A stretch of 64,000 bases of DNA. Source: Rheinheimera sp. (GTDB taxonomy: Bacteria > Pseudomonadota > Gammaproteobacteria > Enterobacterales > Alteromonadaceae). The position numbers were made by a program, and so were the translations under genes. Position 1 is the first letter of the stretch; each line of letters starts with the position of its first letter. Below the pieces are notes generated by a model, which had not been told where the DNA came from, did no database searches, and saw only the letters and a program-made list of their open reading frames with translations. Of the stretch, positions 17,620-30,328 are shown piece after piece. The stretch lies in contig DPJG01000022.1 in NCBI GenBank assembly GCA_003543135.1, positions 62,001-126,000 of the forward strand, read 5' to 3'.

Positions 17620-18399
17620 ATGACAGAGCAGCATCAGGATGCAGCAACAGCTGCAGAGCAAAACACCACCCATTTTGGTTTTAAAACAGTCGCAGCCCAG
17701 GAAAAAGTCTCATTGGTTGCCAACGTCTTTCATTCAGTTGCCGCCAAATATGACGTGATGAATGACCTGATGTCACTTGGCATTCACCGGTTATGGAAAA
17801 GATTTACCATCGACTGCAGTGGTGTACGCCCTGGCCACAAAGTGCTGGATTTAGCCGGTGGCACCGGCGACTTAACCGCATTATTTTCCAGAAGAGTCGG
17901 CCCGACTGGTCAGGTAATCCTGGCTGATATTAACGAGTCGATGCTCAATGTAGGCAAAGACAAGCTGCGTGATTTGGGGCTGGTTAACAACATCAGTTAT
18001 GTGCAGGCCAATGCTGAAGCTTTACCTTTTGCCGACAACAGCTTTGATATTATCACCATTGCTTTTGGCTTACGGAATGTCACCAATAAAGACGCAGCTT
18101 TGCGTTCTATGTTCAGAGTGTTAAAACCGGGTGGCCGTCTGCTGGTGCTGGAATTCTCCAAGCCAACAGAAGCCTGGCTCAGCAAAGTTTATGATCTGTA
18201 TTCATTTAAACTGTTGCCGGCCATGGGGCAACTGGTGGCCAATGATCGGGAGTCTTATCAGTATCTGGCTGAGTCTATCCGGATGCATCCGGATCAGGAT
18301 ACGTTAAAACAGATGATGGAAGATGCCGGTTTTAGTCAAACCAGCTACCACAATTTAACCGGTGGTATTGTCGCGCTGCACCGCGGTTATAAGTTTTAA
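17620..18399 (+). CDS. ubiE: Ubiquinone/menaquinone C-methyltransferase UbiE
   Basis: SAM-dependent methyltransferase of 259 residues that methylates the benzoquinol (and demethylmenaquinol) ring. SAM-binding motif I is [28 protein letters not shown] and [15 protein letters not shown] are diagnostic of UbiE. Residues [22 protein letters not shown] are the typical entry segment. First gene of ubiE-ubiJ-ubiB, the same order as in E. coli, followed directly by tat genes. Confidence 0.97.
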   Translation: MTEQHQDAATAAEQNTTHFGFKTVAAQEKVSLVANVFHSVAAKYDVMNDLMSLGIHRLWKRFTIDCSGVRPGHKVLDLAGGTGDLTALFSRRVGPTGQVILADINESMLNVGKDKLRDLGLVNNISYVQANAEALPFADNSFDIITIAFGLRNVTNKDAALRSMFRVLKPGGRLLVLEFSKPTEAWLSKVYDLYSFKLLPAMGQLVANDRESYQYLAESIRMHPDQDTLKQMMEDAGFSQTSYHNLTGGIVALHRGYKF

Positions 18400-18412
18400 C
18401 AGGGCACTTCAG

Positions 18413-19048
18413 ATGCAAAAAGCCGGTTTGCTGCCGTTTTTTCCGCCGCTGTTGCCACAGTTGCTGCTGAGCATCGCCGAACCCGTACTGAATAAAGTGA
18501 TCAGTATGGACCCGGATGCGCCGGCGCGACTGCAACAACTGCAAGGCCGACAACTGGCGGTGGAGCTGACCGATATCAAATTACGGCTGGTGCTGACCAT
18601 TCAACCCAACGGCATCTGGCTGAACCAACATCAGGAAAAAGTGGATTGTGCGCTGATCACTAATCTTGAGAGCCTGCGCCAGTTAAAAGATCCCAGCCAG
18701 CTGACCCGGCTCATCCGCGAAAATGCACTGGATATCGAAGGTGATTTGCAGCAACTGCAACAGTTTAATCAGTTTTTTGCCCGCTTAGAGCCCGCATGGG
18801 CCGACCATTTATCCGGTTATATTGGCGACGCCGCAGCTCATAAAGTTGGCCTGTTGCTCAAACAAACACAGTTATTATTCAGTGCCAAACTCTCTGAAAC
18901 AGAGCAGATGCTGACCGAGCTGGCGCAGGATGAATTACAACTCAGTCCTCATCCGGCACAGCTGCAACAATTTAGTGCCGAAGTCAGCCAGCTTAGTGCC
19001 CGCACTGAACAACTGGCGCGTCAGCTTGCGCTTATCAAGGGGAAATAA
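18413..19048 (+). CDS. ubiJ: Ubiquinone biosynthesis accessory factor UbiJ (SCP2 domain)
   Basis: Protein of 211 residues with an N-terminal SCP2 lipid-binding fold (LLSIAEPVLNKVISMDPDA, LRLVLTIQPNGIWL) and a C-terminal helical, coiled-coil-like region. In E. coli UbiJ with UbiK holds the soluble Ubi metabolon and binds the hydrophobic intermediates. The start at 18413 lies 13 bp after ubiE; the longer frame that overlaps ubiE is rejected because it begins inside the conserved 3' end. It ends at the base before the ubiB GTG. Confidence 0.92.
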   Translation: MQKAGLLPFFPPLLPQLLLSIAEPVLNKVISMDPDAPARLQQLQGRQLAVELTDIKLRLVLTIQPNGIWLNQHQEKVDCALITNLESLRQLKDPSQLTRLIRENALDIEGDLQQLQQFNQFFARLEPAWADHLSGYIGDAAAHKVGLLLKQTQLLFSAKLSETEQMLTELAQDELQLSPHPAQLQQFSAEVSQLSARTEQLARQLALIKGK

Positions 19049-20677
19049 GTGAGTCTGAGCCGTTTTTACCAGATCAAAAAAACCTTGTTGCAATATGGGC
19101 TGGATGAACTGATCCCGGCGCAGTGGCAGCCCTGGTGGGCCAGAGGCGCCAGACTGTCGCTGTTTTGGCTGCGCAATCAGCATCCGGACAAAAGTCTGGG
19201 TGAACGTCTGCGTTTAGCCTTACAGAGTCTGGGCCCGGTCTGGGTAAAATTTGGCCAGATGTTATCCACCCGCCGTGATTTATTCCCGCCTGAGCTGGCC
19301 GATGAACTGGCCAAGCTGCAGGATAAAGTGGCGCCTTTTGACGGTCAGGAAGCACAACAACTGATTGAACAGGCACTTGGCCTTGCGCATATCAGCGAGT
19401 TATTCAGTGACTTCTCAGTAACACCTCTGGCCTCTGCCTCCATTGCGCAGGTGCATACGGCGCGTTTAAAGCAGGACGACGGTACAGAGGCCGATGTGGT
19501 GGTCAAAGTGATCCGCCCTGGTATTGAAGCGCAAATTCTGGCCGATCTTGACCTGATGGCCGATATAGCCGGTGCCGTGGCGCGGTTTTTACCGGACGGC
19601 AAAAGACTCAGACCCCGTGAAGTGGTGGCGGAATACCGTAAAACCATACTTGACGAGCTGGATTTACAGCGTGAAGCCGCTAATGCCATTCAGCTGCGCC
19701 GCAACTTCACCAACTCAGATTCTTTATATATTCCTTTTGTTTACAGTGACCACAGCCGTCCTAATGTGATGGTGATGGAGCGGATTTATGGCATCCCGGT
19801 GTCTGATATTGCCGCGCTACAGGCACAAGGCACTGACATGGAACTACTGGCCAAACGCGGGGTTGAAGTGTTTTTTACCCAGGTATTTCGCGATAGTTTT
19901 TTCCATGCCGATATGCATCCTGGCAATATTTTTGTATCGCGCGACACACCACACAACCCCAAATATATTGGCATTGATTGCGGTATTGTCGGTACGCTGA
20001 ATCGCGAAGATAAAAGATACCTGGCGGAAAACTTTGTCGCCTTTTTTAACCGTGACTACCGTAAAGTTGCTGAACTGCACGTCGATTCAGGCTGGGTGCC
20101 TTACGACACCAGCATTGAAGAATTTGAAAGTGCCATTCGCACTGTCTGTGAGCCTATTTTCCAGAAACCACTGGCCGACATTTCTTTTGGCCAGGTGCTG
20201 ATGAACCTGTTTAACACAGCACGGCGTTTTAATATGCAGGTACAGCCACAGCTGGTATTGCTGCAAAAAACTCTGCTTTATATTGAAGGTTTAGGCCGGC
20301 AGTTATATCCACAACTGGATTTGTGGAAAACCGCTAAACCCTTTTTAGAAAACTGGGTAAAAGAGCAGATAGGCCCCAAAGCCATGCTCAGGCAAATTAA
20401 AGAAAACCTGCCGTTCTGGGCGGAAAAACTGCCGGAAATGCCAAATTTATTACATGGTTATTTGCAGCAACAACCTAAAGCACAGCAGGCGCTGCTGCAA
20501 CAAATGCAACAACTGCAGCAACGTCAGCTGCAACAGAGCCAGTCGCTCAAACTGGCGGTGCTGGCCAGCGGTGCAGCTGTCAGCGCGGCAGTATTGCTTG
20601 CCATTGGCTGGCCTGTGCTGGCCGCCGCTTTAGCTGTTGGCGCTATGTTTTTTGCGGTAAAAGCGGTATTGTCATAA
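19049..20677 (+). CDS. ubiB: Ubiquinone biosynthesis regulatory kinase-like protein UbiB
   Basis: ABC1/ADCK-family atypical kinase-like ATPase, 542 residues, needed for ubiquinone synthesis. KxGQ motif in [16 protein letters not shown], the A-rich loop region ASASIAQVH, the VVKVIRPG lysine and the catalytic-type [12 protein letters not shown] and GIDCGIVG segments are all present. Two C-terminal hydrophobic helices (about 495-540) follow a Gln-rich linker. Start is GTG, immediately after the ubiJ stop, with AAGGGGAA upstream. Confidence 0.96.
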   Translation: MSLSRFYQIKKTLLQYGLDELIPAQWQPWWARGARLSLFWLRNQHPDKSLGERLRLALQSLGPVWVKFGQMLSTRRDLFPPELADELAKLQDKVAPFDGQEAQQLIEQALGLAHISELFSDFSVTPLASASIAQVHTARLKQDDGTEADVVVKVIRPGIEAQILADLDLMADIAGAVARFLPDGKRLRPREVVAEYRKTILDELDLQREAANAIQLRRNFTNSDSLYIPFVYSDHSRPNVMVMERIYGIPVSDIAALQAQGTDMELLAKRGVEVFFTQVFRDSFFHADMHPGNIFVSRDTPHNPKYIGIDCGIVGTLNREDKRYLAENFVAFFNRDYRKVAELHVDSGWVPYDTSIEEFESAIRTVCEPIFQKPLADISFGQVLMNLFNTARRFNMQVQPQLVLLQKTLLYIEGLGRQLYPQLDLWKTAKPFLENWVKEQIGPKAMLRQIKENLPFWAEKLPEMPNLLHGYLQQQPKAQQALLQQMQQLQQRQLQQSQSLKLAVLASGAAVSAAVLLAIGWPVLAAALAVGAMFFAVKAVLS

Positions 20678-20769
20678 TTATTTCTTACAATACAGCAGAC
20701 AACTGCCGGGCCTTTTAACCACAGGGTCTGGTTTCTGACAAAACAACTGATAATACAAGGGTCGTTTCT

Positions 20770-21090
20770 ATGGGTTTTGGTGGTATTAGTATTTGGCAAC
20801 TGCTGATTATTCTGGTGATTATTGTGCTGTTATTCGGCACTAAAAGACTGCGCAATATCGGCACTGATTTAGGCTCAGCGATTCGTGGTTTTCGCAGCTC
20901 GTTAAAAGAAAACGACAGCGAAAATACCACAGAAGCAGACGCCACTTTTCCTGAAGCGCGCAAAGAAGTGACCAACAGCCAAACCACAGCTGCACCTGCT
21001 GCACAAGCGACTCCTGTTGCGCCCGCCACAACCACAGCAACACCAGCGCAGCCTGGGGCCAATAATAACAGCGGCGCAGAAAAACACTAA
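20770..21090 (+). CDS. tatA: Sec-independent translocase subunit TatA
   Basis: Pore-forming Tat subunit of 106 residues: membrane helix [15 protein letters not shown] at residues 9-23, then the conserved [21 protein letters not shown] hinge and amphipathic helix, then an Ala/Thr/Pro-rich tail longer than in E. coli. AAGGGT precedes the ATG. It shares one base with tatB (TAATG), so the two are coupled. The 92 bp after ubiB may hold its own promoter. Confidence 0.95.
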   Translation: MGFGGISIWQLLIILVIIVLLFGTKRLRNIGTDLGSAIRGFRSSLKENDSENTTEADATFPEARKEVTNSQTTAAPAAQATPVAPATTTATPAQPGANNNSGAEKH

Positions 21091-21479
21091 TGAGCTTCTG
21101 GGAACTGGTTTTATGTGGTGTAGTGGCGCTGATAGTGCTGGGGCCTGAAAGGTTACCCGGCGCTATCCGCAGTGTCAGCCAGTTTATCAATGGTGTGCGT
21201 CAGTTTGGCCAGCAAATGAAAGCCGAGCTTGGTGACGAAATCCGCGCCCATGAACTGCATCAAAAACTCAAAGATGCAGAAGAAAAAGGCTTGTTAAACC
21301 TGACACCGGCTGAGTTAACCGCTCTGGCCGAGCTGCGTCAGGCGGCCGCCGACGTGACCAACCCGTACGCCGGCACCCAAACCGGCACCACAGCCCCTAC
21401 CGCTGAAGCCAAAGCGGAACCAACTGCAGCCCCCACTGAACATAATGAACAAAAAAACGACAAGCCCGTACAACCCTAA
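21090..21479 (+). CDS. tatB: Sec-independent translocase subunit TatB
   Basis: Twin-arginine substrate receptor subunit, 129 residues. N-terminal helix [26 protein letters not shown] carries the conserved Glu and the GPERLP hinge, followed by an amphipathic helix and an Ala/Glu/Thr-rich tail. It ends 35 bp inside tatC, in a different frame, an unusually long but plausible overlap. Confidence 0.93.
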   Translation: MSFWELVLCGVVALIVLGPERLPGAIRSVSQFINGVRQFGQQMKAELGDEIRAHELHQKLKDAEEKGLLNLTPAELTALAELRQAAADVTNPYAGTQTGTTAPTAEAKAEPTAAPTEHNEQKNDKPVQP

Positions 21480-22224
21480 CAGCCTGATGGGACATTTGAT
21501 CGAACTGCGCAACCGCTTGCTGAAAAGTATTGCTGCTGTGGTGCTGGTGTTTTTGTCGCTGGCTTATTTTGCCAATGACATTTACCACCTGCTTAGTTTG
21601 CCGCTGATGAAAGTGCTACCGCAAGGCGCCAGCATGATAGCCACAGATGTGGCGGCGCCGTTTTTTGCGCCCTTTAAACTGACCTTTATTGTCGCCTGTA
21701 TTCTGTCTGTGCCTTATATCCTGTTTCAAATCTGGCGTTTTGTTGCACCTGCTTTATATACCAGAGAAAAACACCTGATAGCGCCACTGATCGCCTCCAG
21801 CACTGTGTTGTTTTATGCCGGCATCGCCTTTGCGTACTTTTTTGTATTCCCTATTATTTTTGGCTTCTTTACCAGCGTGGCACCTGAAGGCGTCACCATA
21901 GCCACCGATATCAGCAGTTATCTGGATTTTGTGTTAAAGCTGTTTTTTGCTTTTGGCCTCAGCTTTGAAATCCCGGTCGCCATTTTGTTGTTGATCTGGA
22001 CAGGGGCCATGAGCCGGCAGGACTTGATTGAAAAACGGCCTTATTTTATTGTCGTAGCCTTTATTATCGCGATGTTTCTGACGCCACCTGATGTGCTATC
22101 ACAAACCTTGTTGGCCGTGCCTATGTGCCTGCTGTATGAACTGGGCATCTGGATGGGACGTTTTTATCAGCCTAAAGCTGACGAAACAGAAACTGACGAA
22201 GAAGCGGAACCTCCGCACCAATAA
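21445..22224 (+). CDS. tatC: Sec-independent translocase subunit TatC
   Basis: Six-helix core receptor of the Tat system, 259 residues. Signature [14 protein letters not shown] at residues 15-28 binds the twin-arginine signal; [19 protein letters not shown] and the C-terminal [24 protein letters not shown] are typical. Begins within tatB. After it, a periplasmic protein gene follows 13 bp downstream. Confidence 0.96.
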   Translation: MNKKTTSPYNPNSLMGHLIELRNRLLKSIAAVVLVFLSLAYFANDIYHLLSLPLMKVLPQGASMIATDVAAPFFAPFKLTFIVACILSVPYILFQIWRFVAPALYTREKHLIAPLIASSTVLFYAGIAFAYFFVFPIIFGFFTSVAPEGVTIATDISSYLDFVLKLFFAFGLSFEIPVAILLLIWTGAMSRQDLIEKRPYFIVVAFIIAMFLTPPDVLSQTLLAVPMCLLYELGIWMGRFYQPKADETETDEEAEPPHQ

Positions 22225-22237
22225 CTCAAGGATTTTT

Positions 22238-22756
22238 ATGAAGTTAAATCAGGCCCTATTGCTGATCTTGTGCGTCCCCCCACTGACAACGGCCGCTGCA
22301 GCTGACTCTCAGCTGTACAACCAGTTGCAACAGTGCCGGCAACTGCAGCAGGATCAGCAACGTTTAGCCTGTTTTGACCAAATCCAGTTACAGCCGGTCA
22401 CAGCACCTGTCTCTTTACCGCCGCCGGCCAGCCACATGCCTGCCTCTGCTGCTGCGGCCGTACCTGCCACTTCGGTAGCCGTTAACCCGGAAGCCGCTTT
22501 TGGCGCGGAAAAACTAAACAATGTGGGACCAGAAAAAGCCGAAAAAATCAGCAGCGCCATTACAGCTGTCGAAAGCAATGCATTAAAAAAACTCACACTG
22601 ACGCTTGAAAACGGCCAGCAGTGGCGCCAGATTGACACTGACTATATCCGGATTAACGTGGGCGACACCGCCACTATCCGTCGTGCCGCTTTTGGGTCGT
22701 TCTTACTTGGCACAGACAAAGTCAACAAAACCATCCGGGTTCGTCGTGTTAAATAA
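22238..22756 (+). CDS. Hypothetical periplasmic protein in the tat-tatD gap
   Basis: Protein of 172 residues with a signal peptide (cut expected near TTAAAADSQ, residue 22). The mature part has CRQLQQDQQRLACFDQI, a Cys-x12-Cys segment of a kind common in small periplasmic proteins that begin with a quantity of Gln, then an Ala/Pro linker and a C-terminal beta domain NGQQWRQIDTDYIRI...TIRVRRV. The C-terminal pattern recurs in unnamed gammaproteobacterial periplasmic proteins (from memory). AAGGA precedes the ATG. It overlaps the GTG start of tatD by 11 bp. Function unknown. Confidence 0.8.
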   Translation: MKLNQALLLILCVPPLTTAAAADSQLYNQLQQCRQLQQDQQRLACFDQIQLQPVTAPVSLPPPASHMPASAAAAVPATSVAVNPEAAFGAEKLNNVGPEKAEKISSAITAVESNALKKLTLTLENGQQWRQIDTDYIRINVGDTATIRRAAFGSFLLGTDKVNKTIRVRRVK

Positions 22757-23545
22757 CGGCTTACGCTGGTTTGATGCCGGCGTAAATTTATTCAGTGCCC
22801 AATATGACGCTGATCGGCCCCAGGTGATGCAAAACGCCAGCGCCGCCGGTGTTGACACCATGCTGCTGATTAGCAGCGATCTTGCCGAAACTGCCGATAA
22901 TCTGAGCTGGTGCCAAAGCCATAACAACTGCCTGACTACAGCCGGCGTTCATCCTCATCAGGCGGCTGCTGTAGCGCCAGACTGGCAAACGCAGCTGGAA
23001 CAGCTGCTCAAGCTGGAGCATGTCGTGGCTGTGGGTGAATGTGGCCTCGATTTTAACCGGATGTTCTCACCGCAGGCGCAGCAAATTCAGGTATTTGAAA
23101 CCCAGCTGAGTCTTGCCAAAACCACAGGCAAAGCGGTGTATCTGCATGAAAGAGACGCTTTTGATACCCAAATCAGTTTGCTGAAACAACATCAGATCAG
23201 TCACGGCATCGCCCATTGTTTTACCGGAGATACCACACAGCTGAAAGCTTATCTGGATTTGGGTTTATATATTGGCATTACCGGCTGGCTTTGTGATGAA
23301 CGCCGTGGTCAGCTGCTGCAACAAGCCATGCCTTATCTGCCGGCCGACCGGCTTATTTTAGAAACAGACGCACCTTATTTGCTGCCACGTAATCTGGCAA
23401 ACAAACCTAAATCCAGACGCAATGAACCGGCTTTTATCAGCGCCATTGCAACTCAGTTATCCGACCTGACCGGCTGGTCTGTGGCTGATATTGCCAGACA
23501 TAGTGAGCATAATGCCCGCCAGTTATTTCACCGGGAGCACAGCTG

Positions 23546-23546
<1 letters not shown>
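22746..23546 (+). CDS. tatD: TatD family metal-dependent 3'-5' DNase
   Basis: TIM-barrel metallohydrolase of 266 residues. Family segments: WFDAGVNLF at the start, TAGVHPHQA, GECGLDFNR, AHCFTGD, YIGITGWLCDERRG, and ILETDAPYLLPR with the metal-binding Asp. Order and spacing match E. coli TatD throughout. The only start that gives this N-terminus is GTG at 22746, inside the end of the preceding gene. Ends on the first base of the next gene (TGATG). Confidence 0.93.
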
Positions 23547-25337
<1,791 letters not shown>

Positions 25338-25370
25338 CACAGCTGCCACCAAATCTTGGCCCTGACCAAT

Positions 25371-25397
25371 AAAAAAGCGCCTGACGGCGCTTTTTTT
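25371..25397. terminator. Bidirectional terminator between hemB and ppx
   Basis: GCGCC and GGCGC pair around TGAC; six A precede and seven T follow, so it works on both strands. The ppx stop codon lies in the T-tract. Confidence 0.9.
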
Positions 25398-26940
25398 ATT
25401 TTAGCTGCAACAACCAGCCGGCTTGTTGCTGATACGCCACTTCCTGCTCCAGCTCAGCGCGCATCAGTGGATGCTGCTCCAGCCAGCCGCCTGGCAAAGT
25501 TAAAGTCAGACTTTCCGCCTGAGCGCTGATTTGCACTTCCGGCAGTACTTCATGGCGACGGCGCATCGACAACACCACAGCTAACCGTAGTAACCGGGTT
25601 AAACGCACGGCCAGCAGCACTGAAGTCATGGTCTGGCGGGCAATAATGTCGCGGTTAATATCAGCCCTGTGGTTATAAACCAACGCCATCAACAGCTGTT
25701 GCTGCGCCCGGGTAAAACCTGGTAATTCAGTGTGACTGATAATATAAGCACCATGGTGATGATGGTTTTTGTATTCGATCAGCAGGCCAAGCTCGTGCAG
25801 CAAAGCGCCCGACCTTAGCATACTCAGGCCTTCAAATTTACTCAGTTGCCACTGCGCCTGTAACTGCAGCGCCAGTTGCAGCGCCATATCGGCCACTCTG
25901 TTGGCATGTTGCTCGTCAATGTAATAACGCACCATTAAACTGGCGATGGTTCTGTTACGCACATCAGTGTGTTGCAGCTGGGGCAACATGCCGTACAACA
26001 CCCCTTCGCGCAGAGCGCCCCCCGACAGAGTCATACCGGGAATATGCAGTTTGCGGAACAAAGCGATTAAAATGGCAAGGCCAGAAGGGAAAACCTGTTT
26101 ACGTTCCTGCGCCAGTCCAACCAGGGTTAAATGCTCCAGCTGACCACAGACCAGCGCCTGCTGCATAATACTTTCCAGCCTGGCCAGCGTAATCACTTCG
26201 TCCTGCCCCTGCGCCACCAGAATTTCCTGCATCGCCTGCACTGTGCCCGAAGCGCCCACCGAAATTTGCCAGCCTGCCGCCAGAAAGGAAGTCGCTATGC
26301 TGTCGAGCTCTTGCTCTGCCGCGGCAATAGCGGCATTAAAATTATCTTCGGTGAGCAGGCCGTCGGTAAAATATCTGTCCAGATAAGTAACACAGCCCAT
26401 ATTCAGACTGGCAAGCAATAAAGGGGAAAAACCACTGCCGACCACCATCTCAGTGGAAGCACCGCCAATATCAATGACTAACCTGTTGGTTTCACAACTG
26501 GAAGTATGGGCAACTCCCAGATAAATCAGCCGGGCTTCTTCTTCACCGCTGATAATTTCAATGTGATGACCGAGGATTTTTTCCGCTTCATTGAGGAAAG
26601 TTTTGACATTACGCGCCAGGCGCAATGTGGCTGTGCCAACAATACGGATATTTTGCGATGGAATGTCCTGCAACCGCTCGGCAAAGAGTGCCAGGCACTC
26701 CCAGCCGCGGGTCATGGCTTTTTTACTGAGCACCAGGCTGTCATTCAGGCCAGCGGCAAGCCGCACTTTACGTTTCACCCGGCCTATCACCTGCACACTG
26801 CCACCAACCACTTTCACCATCAACATGTGAAAGCTGTTGGAGCCAAGGTCAATCACAGCATAAATATCTTCATGCTGTGATTGCTCCGGTGTGCTGATGC
26901 CCGGCTTAACGTGGTCTGGCGCGCTGCGGTCTTGGTCCAT
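25396..26940 (-). CDS. ppx: Exopolyphosphatase / guanosine pentaphosphatase family
   Basis: Ppx/GppA protein of 514 residues in the ASKHA fold. [17 protein letters not shown] and [13 protein letters not shown] are the phosphate-binding loops; [10 protein letters not shown] and [12 protein letters not shown] are typical. The C-terminal half is an HD-like helical domain ([19 protein letters not shown]). The ATG at 26940 gives a normal N-terminus; a longer frame extends 17 codons upstream. It starts inside the 3' end of rhlB (35-bp overlap) and so follows rhlB in one transcript. Ppx is preferred over GppA by rhlB linkage and size. Confidence 0.9.
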   Translation of the reverse strand: MDQDRSAPDHVKPGISTPEQSQHEDIYAVIDLGSNSFHMLMVKVVGGSVQVIGRVKRKVRLAAGLNDSLVLSKKAMTRGWECLALFAERLQDIPSQNIRIVGTATLRLARNVKTFLNEAEKILGHHIEIISGEEEARLIYLGVAHTSSCETNRLVIDIGGASTEMVVGSGFSPLLLASLNMGCVTYLDRYFTDGLLTEDNFNAAIAAAEQELDSIATSFLAAGWQISVGASGTVQAMQEILVAQGQDEVITLARLESIMQQALVCGQLEHLTLVGLAQERKQVFPSGLAILIALFRKLHIPGMTLSGGALREGVLYGMLPQLQHTDVRNRTIASLMVRYYIDEQHANRVADMALQLALQLQAQWQLSKFEGLSMLRSGALLHELGLLIEYKNHHHHGAYIISHTELPGFTRAQQQLLMALVYNHRADINRDIIARQTMTSVLLAVRLTRLLRLAVVLSMRRRHEVLPEVQISAQAESLTLTLPGGWLEQHPLMRAELEQEVAYQQQAGWLLQLK

Positions 26941-28177
26941 TCGGATGAGGTCGTCCTGCACTGCGGGCCTGGCCCGGACGGCGGCGTACACGCGCCTTCG
27001 GCTGGGTTAAATCCGTTAATAAAGCGGAAGGGTCGTATTGACTGACCGGAATTGGATGTTTGATATAGTCTTCAATAGCGGTCAGGTTCAGCGCATAACG
27101 CTCACAGGCAAAACTGATAGCTTTGCCGCTTTCACCGGCACGGCCGGTACGGCCAATACGGTGTACGTAGTCTTCACAATCATCCGGCAGGTCAAAGTTA
27201 AACACATGACTCACCTTTGGAATGTGTAAACCACGGGCCGCCACATCTGTGGCTACCAGAATATCCAGTTTGCCGCTGGTAAAATCGTCGAGGATTTTTA
27301 AGCGTTTTTTCTGCACTACGTCACCGGTGAGCATGCCAACACGATGGCCGTCGGCTTCCAGCCAGGCAAAAATGTCTTCACACCAGTGTTTGGTATTGGC
27401 AAAAACAATGGCTTTATCCGGCCATTCTTCTTCCATCAGCGTCAGCAATAACTTCATTTTATGTTCGTTAGACGGATAAAACAGTTCTTCGCTGATGCGG
27501 CTGCCGGTCATTTGCTCAGGCGCAATATGGATATGTTCCGGCTGGTTCATTTGTTCAAATGCCAACTCCTGTACCTTGTACGACAAAGTGGCAGAGAACA
27601 ATAAACTTAAACGCTCGGTGGCAGGCGGCATCCGGTTAAACATATAACGGATGTCTTTGATAAAGCCTAAATCGAACATACGATCGGCTTCATCCAGCAC
27701 CACCACCTGAATTTGTTTCAGGTCGTACAGGCCTTGTTTCATGTAGTCGATCAGGCGACCTGTGGTACCAATTAAAATATCAGCACCTTTTTCCAATAAC
27801 TGGCGTTGAGAATCGTAACCTTCGCCCCCATAAATCAGAGCAAGCTTTAAACCGGCATGTTTTGCCAGTTCAACAGCGTCCTGATGGATCTGAACTGCCA
27901 GTTCCCGCGTAGGAGCCATAATAATGGCGCGCGGCTGGCCTGAACCTTTAGGTTCATGGGTCAGCAGATAATGGAAAGTTGCCGTCAGAAAGGCCAGGGT
28001 TTTCCCTGTGCCGGTCTGGGCTTGTCCGGCGATGTCTTTACCGGCCAGTGCCAGTGGCAAACACTGTGACTGGATCGGTGTGCAATGAGTGTAACCTTGC
28101 GCATGAAGTGCGGCAAGGACCTGAGGTGCCAATGCAAAATCGGCGAATTTATGCTGAGTGAGGTGTGTTTTATTCAT
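26906..28177 (-). CDS. rhlB: ATP-dependent RNA helicase RhlB
   Basis: DEAD-box helicase of 423 residues and likely degradosome partner. Q motif region [19 protein letters not shown], Walker [13 protein letters not shown] in [16 protein letters not shown] in FSATLS, and [10 protein letters not shown] are all present. The C-terminus is short and basic with Arg/Pro-rich [12 protein letters not shown], as in RhlB. Divergent from trxA; ppx overlaps its end, the arrangement also known in E. coli. Confidence 0.95.
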   Translation of the reverse strand: MNKTHLTQHKFADFALAPQVLAALHAQGYTHCTPIQSQCLPLALAGKDIAGQAQTGTGKTLAFLTATFHYLLTHEPKGSGQPRAIIMAPTRELAVQIHQDAVELAKHAGLKLALIYGGEGYDSQRQLLEKGADILIGTTGRLIDYMKQGLYDLKQIQVVVLDEADRMFDLGFIKDIRYMFNRMPPATERLSLLFSATLSYKVQELAFEQMNQPEHIHIAPEQMTGSRISEELFYPSNEHKMKLLLTLMEEEWPDKAIVFANTKHWCEDIFAWLEADGHRVGMLTGDVVQKKRLKILDDFTSGKLDILVATDVAARGLHIPKVSHVFNFDLPDDCEDYVHRIGRTGRAGESGKAISFACERYALNLTAIEDYIKHPIPVSQYDPSALLTDLTQPKARVRRRPGQARSAGRPHPNGPRPQRARPR

Positions 28178-28362
28178 ACCGGGTTAGCATAACCGTTACG
28201 CTTGCAATAAGGAACAGTCAGGATAAAATTGATGCCAGTTTTTTCACGGGTCGGTTCATCCGCAAAGCAGCGCAATTACAACAGCGCAGCGCCCTTGCCG
28301 GTTGTGCCAACCCAAAACGCTGAATAACGCAGTAACCCTGCCCAGCCCTATCGGAGAATATA

Positions 28363-28689
28363 ATGAGCGAACATATTTTACAGGTTTCTGATGACAGCTT
28401 TGAAGCTGATGTTTTAAAAGCTGCCAGCCCTGTGTTGGTGGATTTCTGGGCAGAATGGTGTGGTCCATGCAAAATGATCGCCCCAATCCTGGATGACGTG
28501 GCCAAAGAATATGCCGGCAAAGTGACAGTGGCCAAAGTAAACATCGACCACAACCCGGGCACACCACCAAAATTTGGTATCCGTGGTATTCCAACTTTAC
28601 TGTTATTCAAAAACGGCCAGGTTGCCGCCACTAAAGTTGGTGCCCTGTCAAAAACTCAGTTAAAAGAGTTTCTGGACAGCAACATCTGA
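28363..28689 (+). CDS. trxA: Thioredoxin 1
   Basis: Cytosolic thioredoxin of 108 residues with the WCGPC redox site (Cys33, Cys36), the conserved VDFWAEWC strand and the cis-proline [13 protein letters not shown] precedes the ATG. Followed by its own terminator and then rho, as in E. coli. Confidence 0.97.
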   Translation: MSEHILQVSDDSFEADVLKAASPVLVDFWAEWCGPCKMIAPILDDVAKEYAGKVTVAKVNIDHNPGTPPKFGIRGIPTLLLFKNGQVAATKVGALSKTQLKEFLDSNI

Positions 28690-28712
28690 GCTTGATCCGC
28701 ACAGAGAAAATC

Positions 28713-28738
28713 AGGCGTATATTTGTACGCCTTTTTTT
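28713..28738 (+). terminator. Intrinsic terminator of trxA
   Basis: AGGCGTA and TACGCCT pair (7 bp, 6-nt loop), followed by seven T, 24 bp after the stop. The next 150 bp to the rho start hold the rho promoter and leader. Confidence 0.88.
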
Positions 28739-28890
28739 ATGGCGCCGCTGGACGGCCAAAACTTATCCTGCTATGGTGTAGCTCAGCAACTTCTCTAATA
28801 ACCCGCTTGTTCGTTGACTAATTCATTTCCAAACCTAAATTGCTCAGCGAAAAGCTATCTTTCTGTTTTGATACACAAGAACCCATCAAT

Positions 28891-30159
28891 ATGCATTTAA
28901 CCGAACTGAAGCTGAAGCCGATTAACGAGCTGGTTGATCTGGCTGAGTCCATGGGCCTGGAAAACATGGCCCGTCTGCGCAAGCAAGATATTATTTTCGC
29001 CATCTTAAAATCACATGCGAAAAACGGTGAAGAAATTTACGGCGACGGTGTTGTCGAAATTCTGGCCGATGGTTTTGGCTTTCTGCGCTCATCAGACAGT
29101 TCTTATTTAGCAGGCCCGGATGACATTTATGTGTCGCCAAGCCAAATCCGCCGTTTTAACCTGCGTACCGGCGACAGTATTTCTGGCCTTATTCGTCCGC
29201 CAAAAGAAGGTGAACGTTATTTTGCGCTGCTCAAAGTAAACGAAGTGAACTTCGGTCGCCCTGAGCAAGCCCGTAACAAAATTCTGTTCGAAAACTTAAC
29301 CCCTTTGCATGCCAATTCACGGCTGCGGATGGAACGTGGCAACGGCAGTAAAGAAGACATCACGGCGCGGGTACTGGATTTAGCTTCGCCTATCGGCCGT
29401 GGCCAGCGTGGTTTGATTGTGGCCCCGCCAAAAGCAGGTAAAACCATACTGTTGCAGAATATTGCCCAGTCTATTGCCTCAAATTACCCTGAATGTGTGT
29501 TGATGGTGCTGCTGATTGACGAACGTCCGGAAGAAGTAACCGAGATGCAACGTATGGTCAAAGGTGAAGTGGTTGCGTCAACCTTCGACGAACCAGCCAG
29601 CCGCCACGTCCAGGTTGCCGAAATGGTCATTGAAAAGGCCAAACGTCTGGTTGAACACAAAAAAGATGTGATCATCCTGCTCGACTCTATCACCCGTTTA
29701 GCCCGAGCTTACAACACTGTGATCCCAAGTTCAGGCAAGGTATTAACAGGTGGTGTTGACGCCAACGCACTGCACAAACCAAAACGCTTTTTTGGTGCCG
29801 CCCGTAATGTTGAAGAAGGTGGCAGCTTAACCATTATCGCCACTGCGCTGGTGGACACTGGTTCGAAGATGGACGAAGTGATTTACGAAGAATTTAAAGG
29901 TACAGGTAATATGGAACTGCACCTGTCACGTAAAATTGCTGAACGCCGGGTGTTCCCTGCCATCGACTTTAACCGCTCTGGTACCCGTCGCGAAGAATTG
30001 CTGGCGTCGCAGGAAGAACTGCAAAAAATGTGGATCTTACGCAAAATCCTCAATCCAATGGACGAAACCGATTGTATGGAATTTTTGATCGACAAACTGT
30101 CGATGACCAAAACCAACGATGAGTTTTTTGAGTCAATGAAACGGCAAAAAAACAGCTAA
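28891..30159 (+). CDS. rho: Transcription termination factor Rho
   Basis: Hexameric RNA-dependent ATPase that ends transcription, 422 residues (E. coli 419). The RNA-binding domain holds [18 protein letters not shown]; Walker A is APPKAGKT; Walker B is [23 protein letters not shown] is the Q/R-loop region. The ATG at 28891, giving [14 protein letters not shown], matches the family N-terminus; an upstream frame of 17 codons lacks a ribosome site and conservation. Confidence 0.97.
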   Translation: MHLTELKLKPINELVDLAESMGLENMARLRKQDIIFAILKSHAKNGEEIYGDGVVEILADGFGFLRSSDSSYLAGPDDIYVSPSQIRRFNLRTGDSISGLIRPPKEGERYFALLKVNEVNFGRPEQARNKILFENLTPLHANSRLRMERGNGSKEDITARVLDLASPIGRGQRGLIVAPPKAGKTILLQNIAQSIASNYPECVLMVLLIDERPEEVTEMQRMVKGEVVASTFDEPASRHVQVAEMVIEKAKRLVEHKKDVIILLDSITRLARAYNTVIPSSGKVLTGGVDANALHKPKRFFGAARNVEEGGSLTIIATALVDTGSKMDEVIYEEFKGTGNMELHLSRKIAERRVFPAIDFNRSGTRREELLASQEELQKMWILRKILNPMDETDCMEFLIDKLSMTKTNDEFFESMKRQKNS

Positions 30160-30163
30160 GTTG

Positions 30164-30191
30164 AAGCCGGCCTTGTGGCCGGCTTTTTTTT
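30164..30191 (+). terminator. Intrinsic terminator of rho
   Basis: Nine-bp stem AAGCCGGCC / GGCCGGCTT with TTGT loop and an eight-T tract, 4 bp after the rho stop. Strong by any rule. Confidence 0.93.
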
Positions 30192-30328
30192 GCTTATTTT
30201 CCGCCAGCCCCTGTGTTTCTGACCGGCATTTGCAGCCGGTGTTTTGATCCCTGGCGGCAAATCGGCAAAGGCCGTGGGCCCGGCCAGATGTGCCCGCACA
30301 GAATTTATATTTATCAGGGTAATTCACC

